Origin: Phycisphaerales bacterium
GTDB taxonomy: Bacteria > Planctomycetota > Phycisphaerae > Sedimentisphaerales > Anaerobacaceae
Length of the DNA stretch: 58,473 nucleotides
NCBI GenBank assembly: GCA_003141275.1
Contig: PLLM01000073.1
Coordinates: 1-58,473 of the forward strand
Reading direction: 5' to 3'
Under the pieces are notes generated by a model. It was given only the letters and a program-made list of their open reading frames with translations. It made no database searches and was not told where the DNA came from. Below, piece after piece: positions 43,675 through 52,625 of the stretch (within the stretch, counting starts at the first letter, position 1; the number at the start of each line of letters is the position of its first letter). The position numbers and the translations under genes were made by a program.

Positions 43675-45006
43675 ATGCCGTTTATTGCCAATACCGCAGG
43701 CCAGCAAAAGCAGATGCTGGCCGAGATGGGCCTTACGATGGATAAGCTCTTTTCGGATATACCAAAAGGGCTTCTGTGCGGGCAGCTGAATCTGCCTGAT
43801 GGATTGCCCGAGCAGGAAGTCCGCGGCGCCCTCGCCGAGCTTGCGGGCAAAAACTCGATAGACCTCACGCTTTTCCTGGGCGGCGGCTTCTACGACCATT
43901 TCATACCGGCAGCTGTTTATTCGATTATATCACGCAGCGAATTTTACACCGCCTACACCCCGTATCAGCCCGAGGTCTCGCAGGGGACATTGCAGGCCAT
44001 ATACGAATATCAATCGACGATTTGCCGGCTGACCGATATGGTAGTCGCCAACGCCTCAATCTACGACGGGGGCACCGCGATGTACGAGGCGATGATGATG
44101 GCCCTTCGCATCACGGGCAGAAACAAGGTAATCATAGATGACAGCGTCAATCCCATTTACCGCGTTATGATTGAATCATATACGAAGAACCTCAAAATCG
44201 AGCATGTCCTGACTCACTGCCAAACCGGTCTTGTTGACCGCGAACAGATATTAGCCAAACTCGATAATGATACCGCCGCTGTGATTTTGCAAAATCCCAA
44301 TTTCTTCGGCTGCGTCGATGACTTCAGTGACATAGCCGAAGCCGCGCATAAAAAAGGTGCGCTCCTGGTCGTGTCCAGCTATCCCATATCGCTCGGAATA
44401 CTGAAAACCCCCGGCTCAATGGGAGCTGATATCGTTACAGGCGAAGGCCAGTCCCTCGGTATGCCAATGTCCTTCGGCGGACCATACCTCGGCTTTATGG
44501 CGACGCGGATGGAATACGTCCGCAAAATGCCCGGTCGCATCATTGGCCGAACCAAAGACCGCAATGGTAATGATTGCTTCGTTATGACCCTTCAGGCAAG
44601 AGAACAGCACATACGCAGAGAAAAGGCCACGTCGAATATATGCTCCAATGAGGCCCTGTGCGCTATGACCGCGCTTGTGTATCTGTCATTGTTAGGCAAA
44701 GAAGGTCTTCGCCAAACGGCACAGCTTTGTGCCGATAAGGCCAGCTATGCTTATAGCCGCCTCACCGCCATACCCGGCGTAAAATCCCACTTCAAGGCCA
44801 ATTGGTTCTTCAATGAATTTGTGCTCGACCTGCCAAAAGACGCCACGGATGTGATAGGTAAACTTATAGAAAAAGGTTTCGCCGCCGGCTTCCCATTGAG
44901 CAGGTATTATCCCGATATGAAAAACTGCATCCTCGTATGCGTTACCGAAAAGCGAACCAAACAGCAGATAGGTATGTTCGCCGAAGCACTGGAGAGCGTC
45001 TTATGA
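43675..45006 (+). CDS. gcvPA: Glycine dehydrogenase (decarboxylating) subunit 1
   Basis: This 443-residue protein is the N-terminal half of the split P protein, which with GcvPB decarboxylates glycine using PLP. It shows FLGGGFYDHFIPAAVYSI, FYTAYTPYQPEVSQGTLQAIYEYQ, NASIYDGGTAMYEAMMMALR, GEGQSLGMPMSFGGPYLGF and QAREQHIRREKATSNICSNE, all typical of subunit 1. The stop overlaps the gcvPB start (ATGA). Split P proteins are usual in many bacteria and archaea. Confidence 0.97.
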   Translation: MPFIANTAGQQKQMLAEMGLTMDKLFSDIPKGLLCGQLNLPDGLPEQEVRGALAELAGKNSIDLTLFLGGGFYDHFIPAAVYSIISRSEFYTAYTPYQPEVSQGTLQAIYEYQSTICRLTDMVVANASIYDGGTAMYEAMMMALRITGRNKVIIDDSVNPIYRVMIESYTKNLKIEHVLTHCQTGLVDREQILAKLDNDTAAVILQNPNFFGCVDDFSDIAEAAHKKGALLVVSSYPISLGILKTPGSMGADIVTGEGQSLGMPMSFGGPYLGFMATRMEYVRKMPGRIIGRTKDRNGNDCFVMTLQAREQHIRREKATSNICSNEALCAMTALVYLSLLGKEGLRQTAQLCADKASYAYSRLTAIPGVKSHFKANWFFNEFVLDLPKDATDVIGKLIEKGFAAGFPLSRYYPDMKNCILVCVTEKRTKQQIGMFAEALESVL

Positions 45007-46451
45007 AACTGATATTCGATAAAAGTGTACCCGACAGGCGCGGTGTTACAATAACGCGAAGCGACGTCGCCACCACCGTAAATATAAAAAAGGAATTCCT
45101 CCGTGATAAACCCGCACAGCTCGCCGAGCTTAGCGAACTTGACGTAGTGAGACACTTCACGGAACTTTCGCGTCGCAACTTCGGCGTCGATACCAATTTT
45201 TATCCCCTCGGCTCCTGCACGATGAAATACAACCCGAAGGTCACGGAACGTATCGCCGCCTATCCCGGCTTTGCGCATCTCCACCCGCTGCTTCCCCAGT
45301 TGCGCGGAGGCGGCATGCTTACGCAGGGGGCGCTCGCCGTCCTTTATGAAATGGATATGCTCCTGCGCGAAATCACGGGAATGGCTGGTTTCACGATGCA
45401 GCCAATGGCGGGCGCACACGGCGAACTGACGGGCATAATGATTATGGCCGCCTACCATCGCGACAAAGGCAACAAAAAAACAACCGTCCTCATCCCCGAC
45501 AGCGCTCACGGAACCAATCCCGCCAGCGCAGCAATCGCCGGCTACAAAATCATCTCCGTCCCCAGCACCGACAAAGGCGTGATGGATGTCAACGCCCTTA
45601 AAAAACTCCTCAACGATGAAGTCGCGGGCCTTATGCTCACCTGCCCCAATACGCTTGGATTATTCGACCCGAATATCAAACAGATTTGCGACCTGATCCA
45701 CAGCGTCGATGGTCTCGCCTATTACGATGGCGCAAACCTCAACGCCATTGTCGGCAAAGCACGCCCTGGTGACTTCGGCTTCGACATCGTCCACATCAAT
45801 CTTCACAAAACATTCGCGACCCCACACGGCGGCGGCGGTCCCGGCTCTGGCCCCGTCGGCGTTACCAAAAAACTCGTCGATTACCTGCCCGTCTCAATCG
45901 TTACCAAACGCCACGACGGCACCTATGCCCTCGAATATGACCGCCCCAAATCCATCGGCTACATCGCCCCCTTCTACGGCAACTTCGCCGTAATCCTCAA
46001 GGCGTATGTCTATATCCTTATGCTCGGTAAAGCAGGCCTCGTCCGCGTCGCCGAAAATGCCGTCCTCAATGCCAATTATATAAGAGTGAAATTGCAGAAG
46101 CATTTTGAACAAGCTGTAAAGGCAATTTGTATGCACGAATGTGTGCTGACACCATCGAAGGGAATGTTGGATTCAGGCGTTCACGCCCTGGATGTCGCCA
46201 AGGCGCTCATTGACCGCGGCTTTCATCCGCCCACTGTTTATTTCCCCACGACCGTCCACGATGCGATTATGATAGAGCCAACCGAAACCGAGAGCAAGGA
46301 AACTCTCGATTCTTTCATCGAGGCGATGATTGATATCGCCGAAGTTGCCAAAACCGACCCCGAAAAAATCAAGGCCTCGCCCTTGACGACTCCTGTTTGC
46401 AGACCCGACGACACCGCCGCCGCCAAAAACCTCGACCTCGCCTGCCTATAG
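45003..46451 (+). CDS. gcvPB: Glycine dehydrogenase (decarboxylating) subunit 2
   Basis: The 482-residue C-terminal half of the P protein carries the PLP lysine in NLHKTFATPHGGGGPGSGP. LGSCTMKYNPKVTE, QPMAGAHGELTGI, SAHGTNPASA and CPNTLGLFDPNI are further marks. The ATG at 45003 overlaps the gcvPA stop by four bases; an earlier in-frame start inside gcvPA is not needed. It ends the operon, and the L protein (lipoamide dehydrogenase) must be encoded elsewhere. Confidence 0.97.
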   Translation: MKLIFDKSVPDRRGVTITRSDVATTVNIKKEFLRDKPAQLAELSELDVVRHFTELSRRNFGVDTNFYPLGSCTMKYNPKVTERIAAYPGFAHLHPLLPQLRGGGMLTQGALAVLYEMDMLLREITGMAGFTMQPMAGAHGELTGIMIMAAYHRDKGNKKTTVLIPDSAHGTNPASAAIAGYKIISVPSTDKGVMDVNALKKLLNDEVAGLMLTCPNTLGLFDPNIKQICDLIHSVDGLAYYDGANLNAIVGKARPGDFGFDIVHINLHKTFATPHGGGGPGSGPVGVTKKLVDYLPVSIVTKRHDGTYALEYDRPKSIGYIAPFYGNFAVILKAYVYILMLGKAGLVRVAENAVLNANYIRVKLQKHFEQAVKAICMHECVLTPSKGMLDSGVHALDVAKALIDRGFHPPTVYFPTTVHDAIMIEPTETESKETLDSFIEAMIDIAEVAKTDPEKIKASPLTTPVCRPDDTAAAKNLDLACL

Positions 46452-46492
46452 GAAATATCGCGAAGGTATAGAAGTAGCAAACCGCTGAAAGT

Positions 46493-46551
46493 CTATTTCA
46501 ACTCAACCGACCAGTAGGCGTTATCCAGAAACGGTTCCCAGTTACTATTTC
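46493..46551 (-). pseudogene. Relic of the HNH endonuclease 3' end
   Basis: Read on the minus strand, 46551-46493 encodes RRNSNWEPFLDNAYWSVELK and a stop. The HNH gene at 48384 ends QRYSSWKQFLDSAYWSVELK, so 14 of 20 residues and the stop agree, and the DNA agrees closely too (CTCAACCGACCAGTAGGCG is shared). The relic lies just past the stop of the LamG gene and partly overlaps it. No further upstream HNH sequence is visible, so a second HNH copy seems to have been lost or replaced. Confidence 0.75.
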
Positions 46552-48236
46552 GCCGGTTGTCTCGTTCGTATTGCATTGCCGTCCGGCACTAATTTTACAC
46601 CATCTTCCGCTCTTTTTTGCAAATCGAACAGTGTCCGAACTTCTTCAGCCGACAGGGCACGATTGAACATCATGACGTCGTCCATCATACCATTGAAGGA
46701 AGCATCCACCTCACCCAAAGCCGGCTTGGGATTGGAACGGTTTGCGCCAATGGTCAAATCATAGGCGGTGTAGGGTATTTTACCTTCCCAATTCACCGGT
46801 TTGCCGGCACGCCGGCCATCCACGTAAACCTTCGCATACGTTCCATCGAAGGTGCCCGCCACATGATGCCAGCATCCGTCGGTCACTTTAATGCCGGAGT
46901 GCGCCCACGAGTTTCCCGGTTCTATGTCCACCTCGCCCCGGTACGATTTCCCCTTGTCGTCTCCACACATTGACAGGACATATCCTTGGCCGGTGCCTTT
47001 GTCGAAAATGCGACGCCATACCCAATCTTGATACGATGTCTTGATCCAGGCAGACAGGGTCAGTTGCGGCGGGTTGAGCGAAGCATTGTTTGAAACGGTG
47101 ATGTAGCTTTTGGTCAGGCCGAACTGGACGCTGCCTCCCCGATGACCGTCGGCAATCCATTGCACGTTCACGTCTTTGCCGTTGTTTCCTTGTCCGCTCA
47201 GGTCGGGAATTATTCCGGCCACCGGCTCTGAATCGAAATTGAAGTGAAGAACCAATCCGCGTTTCAGGTCGTCGGGCGAGACGGGCGCGGCTGCGGATTC
47301 ACTCTTGACATCATCGTTTTTAGCCGGAAGGCCGCTAATCGTTTCGGAACCGACTTCCTCCAGCAAATGCTCTACGGCCTTATTGAACTGGAATGGACCT
47401 GAGAAAAACCATTTGCCATCCCGCTGATTTACATGGGTAAAGATCGAAGATACGCGTCCGTCCCGATGCTTGAATACCAGCCGCCCCTCCTCATCAATCA
47501 GCCAGAAGGTTTCGTTGTCGCTCGGAATGCCGCTAATGGTGCCGTCGCTGTTAAGCGTGGCGATGCCATTGATTCCACTGCCTTTTCCCGTTCTCCAACT
47601 AAAGCGGAACCGTTTTCCATAGAGCATCTCCGGGGTTGGCCTCGCGTTTTCCGCTTTTAGCGGTTTAATTGCAACAGGGGCTTTCTTGTCATTTTTGCCG
47701 GGCGCTTGCGACTCAAGCTCGGCCGCCTTTTGCTGAATTTCAGGCCCATTCTGAGCAATTTTCGTTTTTGTTCCTGTTTCGACACCCCTTAGATATGCGA
47801 ATAAAACTATGCCGACAAACACAACCAGAACCGCAGCGGTAATTGAGATATGCCATCGGTATTTGCTGACTTTCTTTCGCAGAAAATAAATCGTCGTAGG
47901 TGACCTTGTAAGGAGGGGCTTGCCATTCAAGTAATTATCAATATCGCCCGCCATTGTGGTTTCGGAAAAGGTTGATGCCGTTGACGTGACCTTCGCCGAC
48001 CCTTTGCCCGGCTCCGACAAATCTGAATCTATTCCTTCTGTCGCCTGCTTTGCTTCGGGAATATCGCCGGCGAATATCCGGACCTCGAATTTGCCAACCT
48101 GCTTCGTCTCACCTATTTTGACCTGAACCTGGCCGGCGGAACCCAGCTGAACTCGGCAGCCCTTGCGGGCCTTTTCCTCGCTTACCTGACGGCGAGTTAT
48201 TAACTTCCCCTCTTTCCATACTTCTACATAGGCCAT
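46545..48236 (-). CDS. Single-pass membrane protein with C-terminal LamG domain
   Basis: The protein (563 residues) has four parts. Residues 1-60 are a compact beta-rich domain (MAYVEVWKEGKLITRRQV, CRVQLGSAGQVQVKIG) that I cannot assign. One membrane segment follows at about 130-150 (ITAAVLVVFVGIVLFAYL). A middle region with FSWRTGKGSG and GTISGIPSDNETFW has its own beta character. Residues about 350-540 are a Laminin-G/concanavalin-type fold (LVLHFNFDSE, SLNPPQLTLSAWIKTSYQ, WHHVAGTFDGTYAKVYVDG, FNGMMDDVMMFNRALSAEEV). Such domains bind sugars or proteins outside the cell. The ATG at 48236 is preferred to a TTG upstream. It lies beside a relic of the HNH gene. Confidence 0.8.
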   Translation of the reverse strand: MAYVEVWKEGKLITRRQVSEEKARKGCRVQLGSAGQVQVKIGETKQVGKFEVRIFAGDIPEAKQATEGIDSDLSEPGKGSAKVTSTASTFSETTMAGDIDNYLNGKPLLTRSPTTIYFLRKKVSKYRWHISITAAVLVVFVGIVLFAYLRGVETGTKTKIAQNGPEIQQKAAELESQAPGKNDKKAPVAIKPLKAENARPTPEMLYGKRFRFSWRTGKGSGINGIATLNSDGTISGIPSDNETFWLIDEEGRLVFKHRDGRVSSIFTHVNQRDGKWFFSGPFQFNKAVEHLLEEVGSETISGLPAKNDDVKSESAAAPVSPDDLKRGLVLHFNFDSEPVAGIIPDLSGQGNNGKDVNVQWIADGHRGGSVQFGLTKSYITVSNNASLNPPQLTLSAWIKTSYQDWVWRRIFDKGTGQGYVLSMCGDDKGKSYRGEVDIEPGNSWAHSGIKVTDGCWHHVAGTFDGTYAKVYVDGRRAGKPVNWEGKIPYTAYDLTIGANRSNPKPALGEVDASFNGMMDDVMMFNRALSAEEVRTLFDLQKRAEDGVKLVPDGNAIRTRQPAK

Positions 48237-48383
48237 AGTATTTTCAGACAAGCATAATAGAAGCCATTAAAAATCCCTATTAGAAATACCAATTATAAAT
48301 AGCTTGTCGCTCCTCAAATAATACCATCCGGTATTCCTGAAACATTGCTGCCTCGTCGTCTCCTGCCCTCGGCGCAACCACCG

Positions 48384-49019
48384 CTACTTCAGCTCAACCG
48401 ACCAGTAGGCGCTGTCTAAGAACTGTTTCCAACTGCTGTATCGCTGATGGCCTAAGTGAACGTGAATAAGCGGATTGTGTTTGGGTTTGGCGGGCTTTTG
48501 AATCAGAGTCAATCCCGCCTGCTGGGGCGTTCTGCCGCCTTTTTTCACGTTGCAGTTGGTGCAGGCACAGACGATATTCGTCCAGGTGGCCTTGCCGCCC
48601 GCGCTTCTTGGAACGACGTGGTCGAGTGAGAGTTCGCTGGTGGGTTGTTTTTTGCCGCAATACTGGCAGCGGTTTTTATCACGGGCGAAGATGTTCCTGC
48701 GGTTGAATTTTACCTCGCTTCTGGGCAGGCGGTCGTAAAACAACAGGCGAATTATCCTCGGCACGGCCACATACAGATTGACCGTCGATACCCAGTCATA
48801 ATTATCCGGCTCAAAATTGCGCTTTAGCTCGCTGACCTCGCACCAGCTTTCAAAATCGTAATTGGCATACATGCCTTCCTCGCAGGAGACGACCTCCGCC
48901 AGCTGGCGACAAAGCATAGAGAACGCCCGCCTCGCGCCGATAATGCGAATCGCCATATAGTGCTTGTTAAGAACAAGCACGTTACAGTCCAGACCGGATT
49001 CAAGCCCTGCGGATAACAT
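48384..49019 (-). CDS. HNH endonuclease
   Basis: The 211-residue protein has an HNH nuclease core with a four-cysteine zinc site: CQYCGKKQPTSELSLDHVVP, then TNIVCACTNCNVKKGGRTP. The N-terminal half (VLVLNKHYMAIRIIGARRAF to about residue 100) is the partner domain seen in a family common in cyanobacteria, planctomycetes and Bacteroidetes. These stand-alone proteins have no firm role; DNA repair or recombination is often guessed. Its last 20 codons recur as a relic at 46493-46551 past the LamG gene. Confidence 0.88.
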   Translation of the reverse strand: MLSAGLESGLDCNVLVLNKHYMAIRIIGARRAFSMLCRQLAEVVSCEEGMYANYDFESWCEVSELKRNFEPDNYDWVSTVNLYVAVPRIIRLLFYDRLPRSEVKFNRRNIFARDKNRCQYCGKKQPTSELSLDHVVPRSAGGKATWTNIVCACTNCNVKKGGRTPQQAGLTLIQKPAKPKHNPLIHVHLGHQRYSSWKQFLDSAYWSVELK

Positions 49020-49143
49020 AGTCGGAAACTGCCTTATTTCTTTGCCTTTCCATTCACCGCCTTACTATTGAAATAGCAGATATTATGGGAAGTTGCAAGA
49101 AAAAACTGGTGCCGATATGGCGTGAAAATTATCGCAGGGTATC

Positions 49144-49178
49144 CGTCTTCTGTCCTCTGTCTTCCGACCTCTGCGTCT
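49144..49178. repeat. Degenerate pyrimidine-rich repeat past csp
   Basis: The stretch is built of variants of TCCTCTGTCTTC and CCTCTGCGTCT. It shares CTCTGTCTTC with the repeat at the start of lspA (56700-56784) and CCTCTGCGTCT with 6537-6547. It reaches the csp stop codon. Confidence 0.5.
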
Positions 49179-49426
49179 CAGGGTTCCGTCGGCTTTTCGT
49201 CCATCTTTGTCTTCTCGCCGCCGGCCGAAAGAAGAACCACGTTCTCTGCTCTTGGGCCTTTTTCGCCCTGCACAATGTCAAAGCTGACCGGGTCGCCATC
49301 CTTAAGCGTCTTGTAGCCCTCGCTGCTTATGCTTGAGTAATGCACGAAAACGTCTTTGCCGTCCGCGGCCGCGATGAAGCCGTAACCCTTCCTTGTGTTA
49401 AACCACTTCACCGTTCCCTCTGACAT
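49178..49426 (-). CDS. Cold-shock-domain protein
   Basis: The 82-residue protein is a CspA-type RNA chaperone with RNP1 KGYGFI and RNP2 VFVHYSSI, following [11 protein letters not shown]. Beyond residue 68 an acidic/basic tail ([14 protein letters not shown]) extends past the usual 66-70 residues. The stop codon touches the pyrimidine-rich repeat. A G-rich site (GGGGCGG) precedes the ATG. Cold regulation cannot be judged. Confidence 0.95.
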   Translation of the reverse strand: MSEGTVKWFNTRKGYGFIAAADGKDVFVHYSSISSEGYKTLKDGDPVSFDIVQGEKGPRAENVVLLSAGGEKTKMDEKPTEP

Positions 49427-49515
49427 ATACCGCCCCGCTTCAACAACTATAATGCAGATATGCTTCTAAATACTTATTATTCACCGCTCGGCTCTTGCCA
49501 ATCGAGTATCGAGAT

Positions 49516-49827
49516 TTATTTTGTCCCCGCCGATTCGCGGGTGCCGGAAACCATACGGTCCTTCATCAGTCGGCCCATTTTGAACTTTACCGTCCTCTTC
49601 GCGGGAACATTCACTCGCTGCAATGTCTTGGGATTCTGCGCGACGCGCGACGCGCGGGTCCTGGTCTCGAATACCCCGAAGTCGCGAAACTCAAGCCGGT
49701 TGCCCTTCATCAGCTCCGCGGTCATCGTGTCGAGAAATGTCTGAATGATGCGCTTGACTGTTACCCGCTTTGCCTGTGTGTCTTTTGCGATACGATCGAT
49801 AAGTTCTTTTTTTGTAACCGTTGTCAT
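49516..49827 (-). CDS. HU/IHF-family DNA-bending protein
   Basis: The 103-residue protein begins TTVTKKELIDRIAKDTQ, has the family core RLEFRDFGVFETRTRASRVAQNP with the DNA-contacting arm, and ends KFKMGRLMKDRMV plus a short tail. The arm sequence ending RVAQNPKT matches HU/IHF relatives; HU and IHF cannot be separated here. GAGGT precedes the ATG. A 272-base gap upstream is shared with the divergent coaE. Confidence 0.95.
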   Translation of the reverse strand: MTTVTKKELIDRIAKDTQAKRVTVKRIIQTFLDTMTAELMKGNRLEFRDFGVFETRTRASRVAQNPKTLQRVNVPAKRTVKFKMGRLMKDRMVSGTRESAGTK

Positions 49828-50061
49828 ATGTTACCTCGCTTCAACGAACAGCATGTGGCAAATTAAATCCCTTGTCACCGAAAAACCACCGCCTGACCCT
49901 AACCCGCCTTGTTGACCATTCGGGTCCCATTGCCTGCCTCTGCAAATCCTGTTTAACCGTTGTCGCGGCAAATAAACCAGGTAGCCGCAAGTAACTATAC
50001 TATAACGACTTCTACGCAACAAGAATTTTTATTGAAAAAAATTTTCTTCGTTCAAAATCGC

Positions 50062-50090
50062 TTGACTATTCCGCGGATAAATTATAAATT
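50062..50090 (+). promoter_or_regulatory. Promoter of coaE
   Basis: TTGACT (50062-50067) and TAAATT (50085-50090) are 17 bases apart in an AT-rich setting. Transcription would begin about 50097, only a few bases before the GTG at 50100, so the mRNA may be leaderless or nearly so. Confidence 0.6.
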
Positions 50091-50099
50091 ACGGTCTCT

Positions 50100-50717
50100 G
50101 TGAACGCGCGAGGAAAAAAACCCGTGATTGGCATCTTGGGCGGTATGTACTCCGGCAAGAGCACAGTCGCTGCTGAGCTGGCAAAGCTCGGGTGCGCCGT
50201 TATCGATGCCGACTCCATATCTCATCAGCTACTCGAAGAAAAAGACGTTCTTAAAAAAATCGTCCGCGTATTCGGCAAAGAAATTCTCGACGACAAAGGC
50301 AAAATCGACAGGTCTGCCCTGGCAAACAGGGTCTTCGGCGACCCCGCAAAACTGGCCATCCTCACAGACATTCTACACCCTCTCATCATGGTTCGCGTCG
50401 AACAGTTGATAGCACAGTACAGCCCCCAGCCCGCTGTCAGGGCTATCGTTCTCGATATACCCCTTTTGGTTGAAGTTGACTGGGAAAAACGCTGCGATCG
50501 CACCATTTTTGTCGATTGCACACCCCCGATACGCCTTGAAAGGGCTAAGAATAAGGGTGCTTTCGAGGCCGACCAGCTAAAAATTCGCGAAAATCTTCAG
50601 ATTTCTCTGGACAAAAAGAAACGTATCGCCGATAATATCGTCGATAACAATTCCGACTTATCGGGCTTGTCCAAACAAATCGCGAGTATTTTCTCAACTA
50701 TTGTAGATAAAGGGTAA
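50100..50717 (+). CDS. coaE: Dephospho-CoA kinase
   Basis: CoaE phosphorylates dephospho-CoA in the last step of coenzyme A synthesis. The 205-residue protein has the P-loop GGMYSGKST (more often GGIGSGKS), VIDADSISHQLL, the HPLI segment and VVLDIPLL-type lid start (IVLDIPLLVE). The start is GTG and no ribosome-binding site is seen, in line with the very short leader implied by the promoter. It is divergent from the HU gene. Confidence 0.94.
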   Translation: MNARGKKPVIGILGGMYSGKSTVAAELAKLGCAVIDADSISHQLLEEKDVLKKIVRVFGKEILDDKGKIDRSALANRVFGDPAKLAILTDILHPLIMVRVEQLIAQYSPQPAVRAIVLDIPLLVEVDWEKRCDRTIFVDCTPPIRLERAKNKGAFEADQLKIRENLQISLDKKKRIADNIVDNNSDLSGLSKQIASIFSTIVDKG

Positions 50718-51037
50718 GTGCAGTTCGGTTTGGATAAGCGTACCCGGTTTGGGGATACTGACATAACGCCTTAATACCAATTCAGCCATACTCAGCGCAG
50801 TAAAAATTTCACGCTGGGGCATGGAAAATCAGCTTGATATTGGCATCGGGGACAAAAACTGGCTGTTGGGCACCTGCGGATTACCGGGCATAACCCCCCA
50901 GGCAAATGAACGCCGATGGGCGGATGATAGAAAAATTAGGGCGATTTCACCTCAGGTTAAAGAACCCCCGCGAGGTTAAAACGGGCGGGATAACATTATT
51001 ACTTGTAACTTGGTTGTTGGCAGATATAGGAGCGAAT
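50718..51037 (+). other. coaE-rho intergenic region
   Basis: This 320-base gap is the likely rho leader. It holds one small open frame, 50821-50979 (52 codons, MENQLDIGIGDKN onward), without a clear ribosome-binding site; I recognise nothing in it and do not call it a gene. An in-frame extension of rho back to 50906 is open but lacks a start signal. Rho mRNA leaders are often long because rho controls its own synthesis. No hairpin terminator was seen. Confidence 0.4.
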
Positions 51038-52525
51038 ATGATTAAAGGCAGCGGAAAGGGCAGAAGAAAAAAACGGGGTCAGGACGAGGCGGCAATCATC
51101 GAGCAGCCCAAACAACCCGAGCAGCCCGAACAGGCGCAAGTCGAAACTCAGCCCGTGGTCAATAACGAACCGCAGGCCGCCGTCCAGGTCGTCGATGAGA
51201 CCAATGGAACGCCAAAGACCGAGGCGGAATCCACTCACGAAAAATACGAGCGGGTAAAAAAGGGGCAACTGTACCTTACGGACCTTCAGAAGCTGAGCGT
51301 CTCCGAGCTTCACGAAATGGCCAAGAAGGACGGCATCACCGACTACACCGCCCTCAAAAAACAGGAGCTTATCTTCAGAATCCTCAAGGAACGCATCCGC
51401 CAGAACGGCCTGATGTATGGCGAGGGCGTCCTCGAAGTCCTCCCCGACGGCTACGGCTTCCTGCGCAACCCCGACTATAATTACCTCTCAAGCCCCGACG
51501 ATATTTACGTCTCGCCTTCTCAGATACGACGCTTCGGCCTGCGAACGGGCAACACCGTCTCGGGCCAGATTCGCCCGCCAAAAGATTCCGAAAAATACTT
51601 CGCTCTCCTACGCGTCGAGGCCATCAATTTCGAAGACCCCGACCGCCTCGCCGAAAAAACCGTCTTCAGCGACCTCACGCCCCTGCATCCGCTGGAACGA
51701 ATAATAATGGAGACAACCCCGGATGAGCTGAATATGCGCATAATCGACCTGGTGACTCCCGTCGGCAAGGGCCAGCGAGGACTCATCGTCGCGCCGCCAA
51801 GGACAGGCAAAACCGTCCTGCTCCAGAAAATGGCAAATGCCATATCAACCAATAACCCGCAAATCAAACTGATTGTGCTTTTGATTGACGAGCGACCGGA
51901 AGAAGTTACCGAAATGGAACGCAAAACCGCTCCCGATGTCGAGGTAATAAGTTCGACCTTCGATGAGCCGGCCGCCCGCCATTGCCAGGTCGCAGAAGTC
52001 GTCATCGAAAAAGCAAAACGAATGGTCGAATACGGCCACGACGTGGTCATCCTTTTGGATTCGATTACGCGATTAGCGAGGGCATACAACTCCGAAATGC
52101 CCCATTCAGGCAAAATCCTCACCGGCGGCGTTGACGCCAGCGCAATGCAGATGCCCAAAAAATTCTTCGGCGCAGCTCGAAAAGTCGAGGAAGGCGGCTC
52201 ATTGACCATTTTCGCCACCGCCCTCATCGACACCGGCTCCAAGATGGACGAAGTCATATTCGAGGAATTCAAGGCCACAGGCAATATGGAACTGCACTTA
52301 GACAGGAAGCTTGTTGACCGCCGCGTCTATCCCGCAATCGACATCAGCAGAAGCGGAACCAGAAGAGAGGAACTCCTGCTTGCCCCCAAAGAGCTTGCCC
52401 TTACCTATCGGCTGCGAAGAGTGCTCAGCGAAATGAACCACGTCGAAGCCATAGAGCTGCTCAAGGGCCGCCTGGCAAAGTGCAAAACCAATGCGGAATT
52501 CCTTATGACAATGAACCTCGACTAA
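51038..52525 (+). CDS. rho: Transcription termination factor Rho
   Basis: Rho is the hexameric RNA helicase that ends transcription. From the ATG at 51038 (AGGAG six bases upstream) it has 495 residues: a Lys/Gln/Glu/Pro-rich disordered N-terminus (about residues 1-75), the Rho_N helical domain ([18 protein letters not shown]), the cold-shock-like primary RNA site ([20 protein letters not shown]), Walker [40 protein letters not shown] and [20 protein letters not shown]. The disordered extension exceeds that of E. coli Rho. An intrinsic terminator follows 40 bases after the stop. Confidence 0.97.
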   Translation: MIKGSGKGRRKKRGQDEAAIIEQPKQPEQPEQAQVETQPVVNNEPQAAVQVVDETNGTPKTEAESTHEKYERVKKGQLYLTDLQKLSVSELHEMAKKDGITDYTALKKQELIFRILKERIRQNGLMYGEGVLEVLPDGYGFLRNPDYNYLSSPDDIYVSPSQIRRFGLRTGNTVSGQIRPPKDSEKYFALLRVEAINFEDPDRLAEKTVFSDLTPLHPLERIIMETTPDELNMRIIDLVTPVGKGQRGLIVAPPRTGKTVLLQKMANAISTNNPQIKLIVLLIDERPEEVTEMERKTAPDVEVISSTFDEPAARHCQVAEVVIEKAKRMVEYGHDVVILLDSITRLARAYNSEMPHSGKILTGGVDASAMQMPKKFFGAARKVEEGGSLTIFATALIDTGSKMDEVIFEEFKATGNMELHLDRKLVDRRVYPAIDISRSGTRREELLLAPKELALTYRLRRVLSEMNHVEAIELLKGRLAKCKTNAEFLMTMNLD

Positions 52526-52564
52526 CCGCTTTGCTTTACATTACGCGGTTGTTTGATTAAGATT

Positions 52565-52599
52565 AAATTCCGGCAGGTAAGCGCCTGCCGGAATTTTTT
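52565..52599 (+). terminator. Intrinsic terminator after rho
   Basis: AAATTCCGGCAGG and CCTGCCGGAATTT form a perfect 13-bp stem with loop TAAGCG, then a T run to 52599. The valS start is only 26 bases further, with no clear promoter between, so valS may depend on read-through or on a promoter inside the hairpin region. Confidence 0.9.
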
Positions 52600-52625
52600 A
52601 TTTCAGGGCATCTTTTGGGCGTTAT

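Noticed and set aside
46452-46492. Terminator after gcvPB
   Set aside because: No stable stem with a T-run could be found in this gap.
48320-48335. Hairpin AATACC/GGTATT between the HNH and LamG genes as terminator
   Set aside because: Only six base pairs, weak stem, and no T-run on either strand.
50906-51037. Extended Rho start at 50906
   Set aside because: The ATG at 51038 has AGGAG at ideal spacing and starts the usual basic N-terminus; the upstream 44 codons lack a ribosome-binding site and include an unlikely hydrophobic stretch for Rho.
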